Shown: positions 10,946 to 22,600 of the stretch, one piece after another
How positions within the stretch are numbered: position 1 is the first letter of the stretch
How the letters are laid out: every line of letters starts with the position of its first letter
Origin: Diadema setosum
Taxonomy: Eukaryota > Echinodermata > Echinoidea > Diadematoida > Diadematidae
Assembly (NCBI GenBank): GCA_033980235.1
Contig: CM067062.1
Coordinates: 13,039,991 to 13,103,990, forward strand
DNA: 64,000 bases
Direction of reading: 5' to 3'
Translations under genes and position numbers: made by a program
Notes under the pieces: generated by a model
Databases searched by the model: none
Told to the model about the DNA's origin: nothing
What the model saw: only the letters and a program-made list of their open reading frames with translations

Positions 10946-11204
10946 TCGTTTGTCCGCTTCATGACGGTCACGGAGAGTGCGTACGGCAGGCAGCGTCAGG
11001 ATCGGCGCGCCATCATCAAGACAGCCGAAGCGCGGAGTGCCGGACTGCCGGGAACGGAGGATCCCGACTCGCTGGATCGGGATCGGGATCGGGATCAAAA
11101 TCAGGATCGAGATCAAGATAAGGATCAATCGAGATCACCGACTAAAACGCCAATACTCCTCGCAGACGGACGAATCGTCAAGAGGGAGCTGAATATTCAC
11201 AAAG
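10946..11204 (+). CDS. TSSK-like kinase tail exon with Asp/Arg/Gln repeat
   Basis: It begins in phase 0 after CCATTCAG, matching the phase-0 end of the previous exon 8.5 kb upstream. It starts SFVRFMTVTESAYGRQRQD and contains a mixed-charge stretch of DR/DQ dipeptides at about residues 46-62 of the exon, then SRSPTKTP and a basic end. It finishes at AAAG|GTGACG in phase 1. No domain is recognised; the region is probably disordered. The link to the kinase rests on phase, strand and an open frame, not on homology. This is a long C-terminal extension, because vertebrate TSSKs end soon after the kinase domain. Confidence 0.68.
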
Positions 11205-11617
11205 GTGACGCCTCATGTGAAAAAACAACAGCAACAACAACAAAGCAAATAATTAAAACTATAAACAAAAATGCATACATAATTATGGCATATTAAATGC
11301 ACACAAACAATCAGTCTAAGCCTAACTGGAGAAGATTACATCATTGAATTGTGAACAACTGCAATTCTGTCATTATCAATTAAAACTCTACTTTGTTAGT
11401 TGCCGTTGGTATTCTGAACTCGTGGTCCTGAGAGGGTTCAACATTAATTATTTGTATTTTCATCATCCTCATTCTGTTGCTGTGATTTCGTTATAGGTAG
11501 GCCTAGATCGAAAAAGACATTTTCTACAAGTACACACATTGATAGGACAAAGGTTAAGGAACTTCATGGAGACGAATTTACATCGTATTTTTCACCTTAC
11601 TCTCCTCACTCGTATAG

Positions 11618-12078
11618 ATGAAAATAGAAACGAGAGTTCGATGGGCAAGGGATACAACTACGGCCCCGACCACAACAAGTACTATGGCGCGAAGCTTGCC
11701 TCTTTCAAGAAGAAACTAGCGGCACGTGAGTGCGTCTCAACACCCCCAAACTACGCGCACAACGTGCGCACGCGCATGCGCAATCTCTACCGACGCATTC
11801 TGGCGACCAATCCGGAGGGCGAGCGCTTGTTCAGCGTGGAGAAGGAGCGAGGAAACTGTCTCGTGTCGAAGAAGTACGAACCCATCACGTCCCGCTCAGC
11901 AGCACTCGAACCCGTCGACGGCGACGGTGGCAGTTGTGGTGGTGGTGGTGTCATTTCCAACGTCGGAAGGAAAGTCAATGCTTACGTCAATATCAACGCC
12001 AATGCCAACGCTATAAAAGATGTCACGATAAGGCGGCGTCGTCACGATGAAACACCGTCTGGAACGACCTTCGACAAC
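11618..12078 (+). CDS. TSSK-like kinase tail exon, basic conserved-looking block
   Basis: The acceptor CGTATAG and start phase (G + AT gives Asp) fit the previous exon exactly. The first half (MGKGYNYGPDHNKYYGAKL, FKKKLA, then an Arg-rich helix RTRMRNLYRRIL) looks like folded or binding sequence, rich in Tyr, Lys and Arg. The second half has a run of glycines (GGSCGGGG), an Asn/Ala repeat (NINANANA) and a basic RRRR patch. The donor is AAC|GTAAGA in phase 0. I do not recognise the domain. An ATG at 11641 (MGKGYNYG) could also start a separate short product. Confidence 0.65.
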
Positions 12079-12573
12079 GTAAGAATTATACAATGATCTA
12101 ATGCCTTTGAAAAGACTCTTTAATATTGGATTACAGCCAGAGGAAAAACAATGCGCATAGTACAACATCAGAGTTTACATACTTCAGTTGATCTTTACAA
12201 AAATGTTTAAAGTACAGAAGATAATTATCATACTATGTAGAACGGATTCAGAGTTAAAAAAAAAAAAGTCCTAGCAAAATCTTTCCACTCCCTCTGCTAC
12301 ATGTGAGAGATGAAACTCAGATTTGTGTCGTAAACCCGTACGCTTGCAATAGACCAGTCCTGCTATAAGAGAGAGTACACAGGATTTGGGTAATTTGTTT
12401 TTAAAATATGCTTGCAAAATTTCAACTTGAAATACATTTCCCCTGCTCTCCGTAAATCACGTATACGAAAATAAACACATTATTAATCTGATGGTACTCA
12501 GAAGGTAAGAATGTTGATGTTAATGTTGTTTTATGTTGTCTCTTCGTCATTTTCTTTCTCAATAATGACAAAG

Positions 12574-13068
12574 ATTGCGTCACCACATGAGTACTGCGAT
12601 GACATCGAGTTCGACAGCATCATCCCCACTGGTGCCGAAGCTTCGCCGACGACGCCAACCGACAACACCGTGCTACCGATCACGGCCGTGGCCATGGCCA
12701 ACGGACTCCGCAGTAAATCAGTCGAAGAGCGAAATCGACAGCGCAAGAGCAACGTCATCAAGCACACGACGAGATTACCGACGGTGTCCAACGACCCTGC
12801 CAACCCAAACAACGACTTCTCGTTGTCGTCGTCTACCTCGCCTGGCCCCACTGGGCGTGATCTCCAGTTGGACACCAACAAGAAAGCGAAGATGTTGTCG
12901 AAGCGAGAGTGCATAACTGTATCGCCCATCAGTCCCTCCGGAAATGGGAAATCTCCGAAAGATCACCACCTGCTGGAGCAACCGCGGCAGGGAGGAGAAC
13001 TAAAGGCTCGAGATTTGGTTTCGCACTTGCAAAATCTGCCCATACTCAGGCTAGGAAAACACAGTTGA
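12574..13068 (+). CDS. TSSK-like kinase terminal coding exon
   Basis: A pyrimidine-rich tract precedes ACAAAG|ATT, and phase 0 matches the previous donor. The exon encodes a Ser/Thr/Pro-rich, probably disordered segment (165 codons with the stop). It ends LGKHS followed by TGA at 13066-13068. The acceptor is less clean than the others; a start a little upstream in the same frame is possible. With it the visible model totals 562 residues plus stop. The tail could instead belong to a separate downstream gene; a spliced transcript joining the 2450 donor to 10946 would settle it. Confidence 0.62.
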   Translation: MASPHEYCDDIEFDSIIPTGAEASPTTPTDNTVLPITAVAMANGLRSKSVEERNRQRKSNVIKHTTRLPTVSNDPANPNNDFSLSSSTSPGPTGRDLQLDTNKKAKMLSKRECITVSPISPSGNGKSPKDHHLLEQPRQGGELKARDLVSHLQNLPILRLGKHS

Positions 13069-14693
13069 GACATACTTGCACGTCTCCTTGCTTTACACTC
13101 ATGTCTAAGAGAGAAAGAGGCATCCATTAGATAGCTGCATGGATATCATAACGAAAGCAATTACAGTAACGACTCGAAAAGAGAGTTTGATGTATTTCTA
13201 TACTCTGCATATCACCGTATAGTCGATTAGTCGATAGTCGTCAGGATGAAAAATGTTTTTGCGCACCGATTTAAGAGCACTTTTTGTGGTCTTAACATGG
13301 ATTCTTATCATGAAGTGAAGGAACAGTGTCCACCTTCATGAAACTTACACCAGATAGAAAGGCATTTCCTAAAAATGACAGTTCAAGGCACACAAAGTGT
13401 GTCTAGAAGATTATTGTGTGGATAGCTCCTTTTCACACAGCAACGCCTATAACCTGCAATAGATGCAGCTCACCTGTTGCACATTACAAGTCACTTGAGA
13501 GCATATCGGTGATGCAGCCGTGACTACATTTTAGTTCAAGAAAAGCGAATGTAAACTGTCGCTATCTTCAAGAAATTGGATCTCGACATGAACTGTCTGA
13601 TTTCAATGAATGATCTACAAACGTCCTAGTTAGTCCCGACCGACGAAGCCACCTAACACACAATCACATTGCAGCAAAAATGAACAGCGCCATCTTTTGT
13701 CCAATAGTTCATCAAGCGTACTCGTTTGCTCTGTCGTCTGCTAGTGCTAGTCTACTCTTGCACTGAATAGTTTCATACTCACATACAACATTGTAGTTCA
13801 GTCGAGTGGTTAACCGTGACATTGTAAGAGTGAAAATTACACCACCATCAGTATTATCTTAAAGAAAAACATGTTTTAACGAAGTCTGGTAATTCACTGA
13901 AAACCATGCAGTAATTTTTCAAGCACGATGAAACCAAGCTGGCTGAATGACATGCACATTGTTCAAACACTGTGTGGCAAGAGTTTGCTTTACGTAGATA
14001 TCATGATCAGTTTCATAATCATGGTAGTCATTAGCTTTATTTGAAAACCAAGAACTATTCAAATTAAAGTGCAGCATGTTGTTCAAATTTGATCTCAGAG
14101 CCTTTGTAATATCTACTTTATGCTGTCCAAACTTTATGTGTATGCATTAATTGATGTCATGTTCGCTTGGTTATGGAGGAAATGCAGAAGTTTTCAACAG
14201 TTGGTTTTTATGAACTTCTAGCAAACCACAGTCATGATGCTTTGGGCAAAAAAAAAATAGAAAAGAATACACCTCAAACATTGCTATTAGTTACAATGCT
14301 CCTACACAAGATTAAATGAGGATTTGCTGGCATACCCGTTTAGACATCCTCCTCCTATGATATCAGCTACTTTTGGTGACTCATTTTTATATGTACCGTA
14401 CAACAATTTTGATTATTTGCCTTTGTTCCTTTTCACTTCATTTGGTCATGTAGAACGGGATTCAAGGAATAAACATGTGTAAGAATCATTTTGAATCATT
14501 TTCTTTTGAACTGAAATTGATTTGTAGCCCTTTCTTCCTTTACACACCTTTCAAACACTGACACAGAGATCTAGCTCAGGTTACACTTGCATTTTAAACA
14601 AAACTCGTACCAAATCCGACAAGACTTCTGTGCTGCGCTGACAAAGAAGGTTTTATGAGTTCTATAGCTTCTGGATGGTATCGCCCACGGAGG
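13069..14693 (+). other. Probable 3' UTR and downstream flank of the TSSK-like gene
   Basis: Non-coding sequence follows the TGA. The first clear AATAAA is at 14468-14473, about 1.4 kb downstream, so the 3' UTR could extend that far. No other gene-like signal is visible. Confidence 0.4.
14468..14473 (+). terminator. Candidate poly(A) signal AATAAA
   Basis: This is the first canonical hexamer after the TSSK-like stop codon, followed by GTGTAAG-type sequence. Position and motif are the only support. Confidence 0.3.
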
Positions 14694-14960
14694 TAGTATA
14701 CATGAAGAGTTTGTTTGCAAAAACCGATAAGTCCATATTTCCCAAATGGAGATATTTGCGATTAAAGGTCAAGAAAAACAAAGATAATAATAAGAAAATT
14801 GTTGCTTCTTTTGACCATAACTTTAAGAATATACCTTTATATGTAGTGATCAATATATCATTCAAAAGGTTTTATTTTGTACTTTATGACAGAGATCGTA
14901 CTTCAAAATCTTCAAAAATGGACTTATCGGTTTTTGCAAACAAACCCTTCACATGTATCA
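14694..14960. mobile_element. MITE-like inverted-repeat element (267 bp)
   Basis: Arms of about 43 bp at 14694-14736 and 14918-14960 are nearly perfect reverse complements, built around TTTGCAAAAACCGATAAGTC. The interior also folds partly (TTTTGACCATAA against AAAGGTCAAGAA). No target duplication is clear. Confidence 0.7.
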
Positions 14961-16198
14961 CACATACCTCTTTGCTTCACCTTACACTTATTGTCACAGA
15001 CATTCATCACATCAACTTTGAGCGCACAAGTCTGTTACAATGTAATACAGTAGCTGAGATCGTCTTGCATAGAAACAATGGTTCATAGAAAACAGATGGC
15101 AACCATAAGCATTATACATCTTGCAGTCCAGTTACATACCGAGTTAATTTGTCGGCAATTGACCAAGACGTAGCCTCCTCTACAAACAGTTAAGGACGGT
15201 TTGTAGAGCAAGAAGAGTCAACCATTATAAGCATGCTGCATTATGAAAACGTTTGATTTGTGGCTTCATCATGGATCACCCTTGGGAAAACAAACAAACA
15301 AACAAACAAACAAAAGAAACAAAAAAAGTCTCAAAAGGTGGTAAGCCTGATACCGTCCCAATATTGTTGTTTATAGTGTCTACAATATATTTTTAGATTA
15401 CGGAGATTGATGAAGTACTAAACATCCCCATTATGGAAGTATGGATACATGTATTATAACATTGGCTCTCTTCAGAGAGATACCCGGAAGATCCATTTTC
15501 TCCTCTTCCTCGAAGTACTCGTGCCTCGCCGTGTGTGTGGCACTCTACCCTCACCAAAGAGGTTCTCTTTGACCCTCACAGACTACGGCACGTTGTGGCA
15601 GCTGATGATGAAGGTAGCTCTTGTCCCATTCATCCTAGAATCTTCAGCGCCCTAGTACTAGTAGTACTACAACGCCTAGTAGTAGCTGCAACGTAACAAC
15701 ACGAGCAGTCGATCCCCCAGGTATATGGTGCATTGCCACACGTTCTCAGCCCTGACTACTGACAATAGCAGATAGACGTTCTCTGAAGTATATTTGAGCC
15801 AAACGGTAAGTTACATATCAGGAAGCACTCCATCATAAATTCAGAATTGTAGATTAGTATGCTTTATACAAGAATACTGGGAATTTGTGACCCAGAAAAA
15901 GTGTTTTGGACTTGATGGATCTTCTCTCTGTCGATGTTTACGATTGTCGTTCATTTCAGCCTAGTCCCATGTATGCATATAAATGTACCGGTATTACAGA
16001 CGCAGCAGTAACATTATTCATTTCCATCTGTGTGTGTGCGTGAATCTGTACGACTAGTTTAGTCTGTTTACTACAAATACAACCGTTTCATAGTATCTTT
16101 CATTTAATTTGTTTCATTCCATTACATTTTGATGAGATCTCGAGCATTTATCCTTTCAATGTAATCGTCAGATATCTTGCAGTTATCTAACTGCGACC
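14961..16198. other. Intergenic, no gene recognised
   Basis: A CAAA/AAAC run lies near 15292-15314. The stretch 15490-15640 is less AT-rich and has an open frame ending at a GTAGCT donor-like site, but no recognisable protein. Otherwise nothing is supported. Confidence 0.5.
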
Positions 16199-16223
16199 AG
16201 CCCCAACGTGCAGCGTTGGGGCT
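16199..16223. repeat. Perfect 10-bp-arm hairpin
   Basis: AGCCCCAACG and CGTTGGGGCT are separated by TGCAG. It resembles a terminator-like stem but has no gene upstream to terminate; it lies in a CpG-richer patch. Confidence 0.7.
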
Positions 16224-16454
16224 GCGCCGTTTTCGCATTCAGATCTTAATGTTGTACAAAACGGGTGCCGTTGCGGCGCTATATTTCCTTAATTTTTCAA
16301 CAAAAACTACTAGGAATACTTACATGGGTCGATTAAACCTAAATGATTCAAATCGGCGACTTTTTGATGCATTTCGTTGCTTATGATGCAGAAAATGTTG
16401 TCTTATACAAGGCGAATTGTCTTCAGCTCGCCGATGCTCACTAACGTTGCATGC

Positions 16455-16576
16455 TAGCCTTTGGCAAGGCCCTCTCGCTGTAACGGACGAGCGAACGGAC
16501 GAGCGAAGCGAGTCGCGCTACCTTACTCGGCTGGGCTCTCTACACCACGCAGCGAGAGGGCCTTGACAAAAGGCTA
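16455..16576. repeat. 122-bp inverted-repeat element
   Basis: TAGCCTTTGGCAAGGCCCTC at 16455 pairs with GAGGGCCTTGACAAAAGGCTA ending at 16576 (arms about 26 bp, one gap). The loop carries GGACGAGCGAACGGACGAGC tandem pentamers and is CpG-rich. Confidence 0.65.
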
Positions 16577-16869
16577 CTTATTACTCGCTACATGCGCAGA
16601 TGCTTACTAATGGATATACACGTTCAAAATGGTAGCACGGCTCTCCCACTAGGGCAGGCCGCTTACTCCTAAAAAATGTGGAAAATTTTGCAGTTTCCAG
16701 ATAAATTCGTGAAAAGAACCAAGGCAATGGGGTAATGTGTATTTCATTTTTTATTGTCACTGTGTTTATGATAGAAATTTACCCATGATTTACTCGTGAA
16801 GTCGCCGTATGTGGCAATAGGGAGTTGTTCGTGGTTCTCACTTTAGCGAAACTGCGAGGTAGCCGCCAG

Positions 16870-16894
16870 GACCCCGCCGCATAGCGGCGAGGTC
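16870..16894. repeat. Short GC hairpin
   Basis: GACCCCGCCGC pairs with GCGGCGAGGTC across ATA with one mismatch. It is the third stem-loop in the CpG-rich patch 16199-16900. Confidence 0.6.
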
Positions 16895-16926
16895 TCCGGG
16901 GCTAGCAGTTATCATGGTTATGGTGT

Positions 16927-17401
16927 TCAAAAGGCGCTAGAAATCCTAGTAAATTTAAATTTACGATTACTAGTGACAGTGTACTTTCGCACCTGTTTGT
17001 AAATTGATGATCTCCAAACATGCACAAACTCACCCTAGTTATTCAGTAGCCGAAAATACATCTGAGTCTTGAAAGTCAAATAGAAGTTAAGTTTTCACAC
17101 TTTTTGTGTTTACAAGTGTCGGAAAATCATTGGAAAATCTTGATTGCTGGAATTGCTGCTCTGTACACAAGCAGAATTCAGAATGAATATGTGATACGTT
17201 CAGCGCGGCGCATGCACTAAGGGTCGATTTTGGGCTGAATGTAGCGACACAGCGGCTTTTTCTATGGTGTCGTTGAAAAGCTAAAATGTGTTTTTCCCTT
17301 TTCGAGGCCGTTGGATATTTAGAGTGAGTTTGTGCATGTTTGGAGGTCAATCGATTGAAAAACAGGTATGAAAGTGCACTAGACATTCTAGTGCCATTCA
17401 A
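16927..17401. mobile_element. MITE-like element (about 475 bp)
   Basis: Imperfect terminal inverted repeats of about 100 bp: TGTACTTTCGCACCTGTTTG and CTCCAAACATGCACAAACTC on the left mirror GAGTTTGTGCATGTTTGGAG and AACAGGTATGAAAGTGCACT on the right. The left arm has an extra insertion of about 22 bp. The core (about 17100-17280) is unique and contains no frame of interest. Confidence 0.65.
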
Positions 17402-18715
17402 AATTGTTTTCAACAGAAGGGCAAAAATATCAAATGTCAGATAATTTGATAACACAACTTGGGGCCTTCAATTGTATTTATGGTCTGCTTACATTGTACA
17501 AAAAGTCTAAACTCACCATGTGCCCTCTGCTTTGCACTCTGATCAATGAGCTCTTCCTGATGGTTGGCAAACAGTTTACTCTTTGAGCTTGTCAGTGAAT
17601 GACGAGATCATGTAAAAATGGGTAGTGTAAAAACCTGTTTTCATTTTATTTACAAGTGCAGGTTATTTGTTGGTATTTGCTTGTGTTTGATGGAAAATTG
17701 TGTTAAAACTTGGGTTCTATGGCATATGATATAGACATATATAGATATAGCAAGCTGCCCATAATTTGACCGTAACACCATCCACTACACGTAGAAACCT
17801 GTGCTTTTGTGCACAGTCAAATTATGGATTGGAGGTTGAACCATGGTGCATGTTTTTTACATGCGAATAAAATTTTTACTAGCACCAACATTGTCATATG
17901 CTTATAGGGATATTGGTACCACATAAAGACAGCTGCTGTTGTGTATTGTGAATTCCTTGCTCTTTAACATTTCATATTAAAAGTGTTTTTTAAGTATCTC
18001 ACAAAAAGTTAAAAGCTGAATCCTTGCCTCATCCGATACTTTACCGTCCCTTTATATGTCTTCTCAAAGTGCTTCATGTATAATATTTTTACATTGAATC
18101 ACTGACAGTCAAGTGTGCATACAGTATTCAATTCCAGGGCAAGTAAAAGGGCCACTTCATGGTATGGCAAAAAGGCTCTTGGGCCGTACTCTTGAATGGA
18201 TGGGTCATGACGTCGGCTAAAAATGAAATAAAATAAAATTCATATCTTACCTAAATGGGCTTGGAAAAATATTGTACATTGTAGGAGCCAAAATGTGCCA
18301 CCAGTTAAAAAAGATTGAGAAGCACAGCTCTCACATGATGTGTCGGACTGGACAGAAAGCCAATTTCTTACTTTCTTTTGAAGGAATTATACGGTGTGCT
18401 AAGGGCAATTATCTCTGAAACCTGACCAGTTGATAGCCTAAAATGTTGCTTCCTGTGTTGCAAGTCAAGCACAAACCTGTTACAGTGTGATGATCTAAAT
18501 TGTACTTCAAATCTGCCTTTCGAGATGATGGATGTATGATTGCATAATACTTGTGAAACAAGATGAACAATATACACCTCTTTCTACATGTGCAGCTGTA
18601 CGTATGTACTTGTATATACCATGGGTCTTGAATACACAGTGACTCAGGAACATTAAAAAAAAAGAAGCAAGACATAGTTTGTACCATCCTTTCAGTGGTG
18701 CGCCTGACTGGTACC
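17402..18715. other. Intergenic, no gene recognised
   Basis: This is AT-rich unique sequence with short spurious frames only. No inverted repeat was seen. Confidence 0.5.
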
Positions 18716-18806
18716 TTAACCTGTTGAGGACGAGTTCCAAACTACTCAGGCAGGTGTCTATGGAAATGCATGTTGTGGCAAAATCAGCCCATCCTCAATG
18801 GGTTAA
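18716..18806. mobile_element. 91-bp short inverted-repeat element, copy 1
   Basis: It runs from TTAACCTGTTGAGGACGAG to CATCCTCAATGGGTTAA, with a core ACTCAGGCAGGTGTCTATGG. Related copies lie at 39961-40054 (inverted) and 42187-42277. Confidence 0.7.
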
Positions 18807-19402
18807 TACATTTGTAGTCCCCTCACCTCTCCGTGCCCACCTGCCTTTGTGACAATTACATCCAACAAACATTTGTCGATGTCTGTCTTGCTGTCATGCA
18901 CTGTTAACTCTGTGGGGTGAAGTGGATAGGGTGCTTCAGTTTGAATTGCATGTTCTTTGTAGCTTGTAATGTGGTCAGAAATGTTCCCATTGTGATGTGA
19001 AGTTTGACTATTTGTAGATCAAATAGATATATGATGCTTCACTAATTCGGTTCATGCTGATTGTAATTGTATTTAAATGTTACTGTACTCGATGAGTTCA
19101 CACAGAAATGAAGGAGAGATACAATGTATAACTTGAAATGTGCTGTAGAGTTAAATTTCCACAGGCAAGATGGTTGAAGGCAGTATTTACTGTAATATTT
19201 TGACTTGTATTTGACTGACCCTGATATACTACGCGTAGAGGTAATTTCATTATGGTGCTGTTATGTATCAGTTTGTGAATGCATCAGTTGTATTACTGAT
19301 TTGATATTCTTTAAAAATAGGGTCCCTGCAATAACCAAAATGATTCAACCAACTGTTAGTTTAAAAAACAAAAAACACTCCCCCCCCCCCCCCCCAATAA
19401 TG

Positions 19403-19587
19403 AACTGTAAAGCAAGATGTGGCCTGAATTTTAGGGAATTGGAGCCGATGACCTTTTTTGCAGCATGAAATTTTCATGAATTGTCATAGACATTCAATGC
19501 ATATAGTGTAGACAAGAACTTTTGCTTGGATTTTGTTATAAAAAATCTTGGCTCTCGCGAGATTCACAAAAGTAACTTTTGCAGTAA
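19403..19587. mobile_element. TACTGTAAA-family inverted-repeat element, CpG-decayed copy
   Basis: The left end is AACTGTAAAG and the right end TTTTGCAGTAA. The interior GAATTGGAGCCGATGACC...CATTCAATGCATATAGTGTA matches the copy at the window end, with CG dinucleotides changed to TG or CA. Confidence 0.7.
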
Positions 19588-19607
19588 TTCCTCTTTTCTT
19601 TTTTCTT

Positions 19608-19608
<1 letters not shown>

Positions 19609-19635
<27 letters not shown>
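19609..19635. repeat. (GT)n microsatellite
   Basis: This is a pure GT run of about 13 units, starting 22 bp beyond the preceding inverted-repeat element. Confidence 0.95.
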
Positions 19636-19639
<4 letters not shown>

Positions 19640-22600
19640 TCAGTTCTTGAAATACATCTTGTACCTTGGGACTGTTGTATTGTACAATGTACACTGGGTA
19701 TGAAGCTGGTCTCTGGGAGTTCTTGTGAAACTGAATTAAAGAGGGGTAACTGAGGAAAGTGGGACAGAAGAAGAAGAAGAAGAAGAAGAGGGGTAGGGAG
19801 AGAGTGGGAGGTATTGAAGAATGGAGAGAGGGGGGATGGGGTAAGAGGAAGTAGAGTGTTGACACATTGGCAGTTGTTTTTCTGTTCAGGTACAGTGAAA
19901 TATGCCTGTAAACATTTGGGGGTTTGGAACACGCTAAGGTCTGACCTGTAACTGTTCTGATGGAAATGGCACCATCTGAGTATTTTTTTTTTCCTTCTCG
20001 TGATCACAGATCTGCCATCCGAGTGTTTGTTTCGGTGGAACTGATGTTTATTCACAATGACGTTGATGGATTTTAGCAGTGGAAGGCATTTGGCAGCTCA
20101 CATTATTGTAGACGATTTGAGGCTGAGTGACATTGTCAATGATGTCTGAACACTAATAACATTCTTTCATAGTATTTTGTAAATGCCAGTTGTCTCTTAT
20201 GCTGTTTCAATTTTTTTTTTTTTTTAATGGCCATACCTTGAGATGACAAACTGAATGATTGCTGTGTCAGGAAATTACTTCATGGAAAGAGATGAAAAAG
20301 TGAACTACACTGTACTCACATTCTTTCTGGATACAGGGAGTAATTTTCCTGGTGTCACATCACAATTTGCTATTATATACATTTTTTTTTTTGTATGACT
20401 ACTATACAAAATTTCTTGTGCGTAGCAGGTTTTTTTACATACATTTGTACATGTAGTACTGTGCAGAACTTTGTTCAAAGTATTTTCCCATTGATCAAAA
20501 CTGCTAATCAAATTTTAGAAGTAAAATTATTCCCTGAGATAGATTCACGTTTTCCTTTGTGAAAGTGAGCTGTGTAAATGTCAAGGTTCAGAAAGAATTA
20601 TAGGAAGTTTGAAAATCCATCTTACAATATCAAAAATGTAGGCCTATTCATAAAAGATGTTTCTGTTGAACATAACACTTTGTAAACATTGATATTTCCC
20701 CTTTATTGATCTACCAGGTTGTTGTTTTCTCTTTATGTATTGAGCAGTCATGGTGGTGAATGCAGGTTTGTTTTGTCTCCGTATATTTGAATGATTTCTG
20801 CATCTGTGATACAAGTCAGGCTTACTTCCAAGGTGCTTGGCAAGAGATTGAACTCTTGAAAATGCCAACATGAACTGTAGTGCATGTTTTACATGTAATA
20901 TATTACAACAGGTCTTTACAGTCTACAGTGTAGTGGATACATGGCTGGTTTGGCTACATTTTGTGGTTTAAATGTATGTTGCACATTCCTTCTACCCTGT
21001 GTGTACATCGTAGGTTGAGGCAATACCAAACATTATTGATCACTTCCTTCTTGAGTATGTACGCTGTATCCAGCACCACAACGAGAGTGGATCAGACTAA
21101 GTAAGTGGAGGGGGGGACTATATTTAGTCTCTCCCGTTTGCCCCCACCATTGTAAATTGGTCATGATCTAATTCTTGAGCTACAATTTGAACTTGGTTCT
21201 CATGCAGGCAGACAGTCCTGTAACCCTTGCTCAGCAAAACAAAGCTAAAGTATCTTTAGTTGCTCACAACTTCACCTTTATACTTAATTTGATTGTCTTG
21301 GACTGGAAAGTCCTAATAAGCCTCAAAGAGCACCACCAATATTCATCACTCTTATGTAATGTAACATATAATTTTCTCATGATTTTATACGTACTGTATG
21401 TTCTATTTCAGGGATGTACATTGTATTACATCTTACAAATGCTCTATTAAAGCCTGTTATGATTACAACAGGGTTTTGATGAAAGGGTATAGAAAGTCTG
21501 TTAAGATTACTGACAGGGTCTTGATAAAAAGTTATCAAATACTACCTCTTCTCATAAACCATGACAACATGATAGATGTGGTGTGTTATGCCATGCGCCC
21601 TTAAGCCGACCTAGTCAAATTACACCAATGTCATGTTATGTATTTGGCCTAGATATCTTGATTGAGTTATGTACAAATCAGTCTTGATCAGCATTTTATT
21701 TCATTTCCTGTGGAATTACGGACAAGCCCCGTGGCATAGCATGACAGGCAGTGCATTTAGATTAGACTATCAATTCCTTATCAGAAAACGCAGTTACTTC
21801 ATGGCTGGATTTCCAAATGGTCAAAGGAGTGCATGACTTTTCACAATTCTTAGTGTGAACATTCAAAATTAAGGCGTTGTAATACAACACTTCTCTTCCG
21901 CTCGTAATTCAATGCCGGAGAGAGTAGAGAGAAGGGCGATTGACATTTGAGTTAAAAGACTGCTGCATAAATATACCGAGGCATGTCGTGGGCAAGAGTG
22001 GGTGTACGATGAGGTGGCAGAAACCCAAAACCCCTTTCTACTGTTGTCACTCTCACTATTCACACTGATAATAAAAACTGGTGTCATTAGAAAACTTGCA
22101 GTGCTGCGGTGACAGTAGCTAGGCAACCATGCCAAAAGTAATCCATATCGCCGGGGGAAAATTGCACAATGGAGTGCAGTTTTTCCAACTTTGCTTGAAG
22201 TTTGCCGTCACAATTTGCAGTAAAATTCCTCAATGCAAAAAACGCACATTTTTTTTTGTCAAATGCACAAATTTTGTATTTGGATAACACCCTGTTGTAA
22301 TGCAAGTTGCAGCTTTGTGATCAGGCTTTTGTTTATAACTTGGGTGAGACTGCTGAGCCAATGTCACATGTGCATTTCAGTGGCAAAAGCTCATATTTGA
22401 AGTAAAAGGCAGACTCTAAGAGATTGTAAAGTGTAAGGGGAGGAGGGAAGAAAAAAATTTTGTCCAAATAATGTCACAGAGAAATCAATAGGCCTATAGC
22501 AAAGAAATCAGTTATTGGTTGAATACTGTACTCTGTCATCCAAGCTTCATTCCCAGGTGGAAAATTTGTTTATTTCTCTTGCTTCTGCTTGATTTGTTAC

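Noticed and set aside
11787..12168. Reverse-strand and alternate-frame reading frames over the TSSK-like tail exons
   Set aside because: They are shadows of the exon 11618-12078; only the + frame has matching splice phases on both sides.
15449..15655. Possible exon ending at a GTAGCT donor (15613)
   Set aside because: It has balanced composition but no recognisable protein and no clear acceptor; the frame could not be linked to any neighbour.
19564..20055. A 163-codon - strand frame
   Set aside because: It is driven by GT and AGA simple repeats (His-Thr and Leu runs), with no domain.
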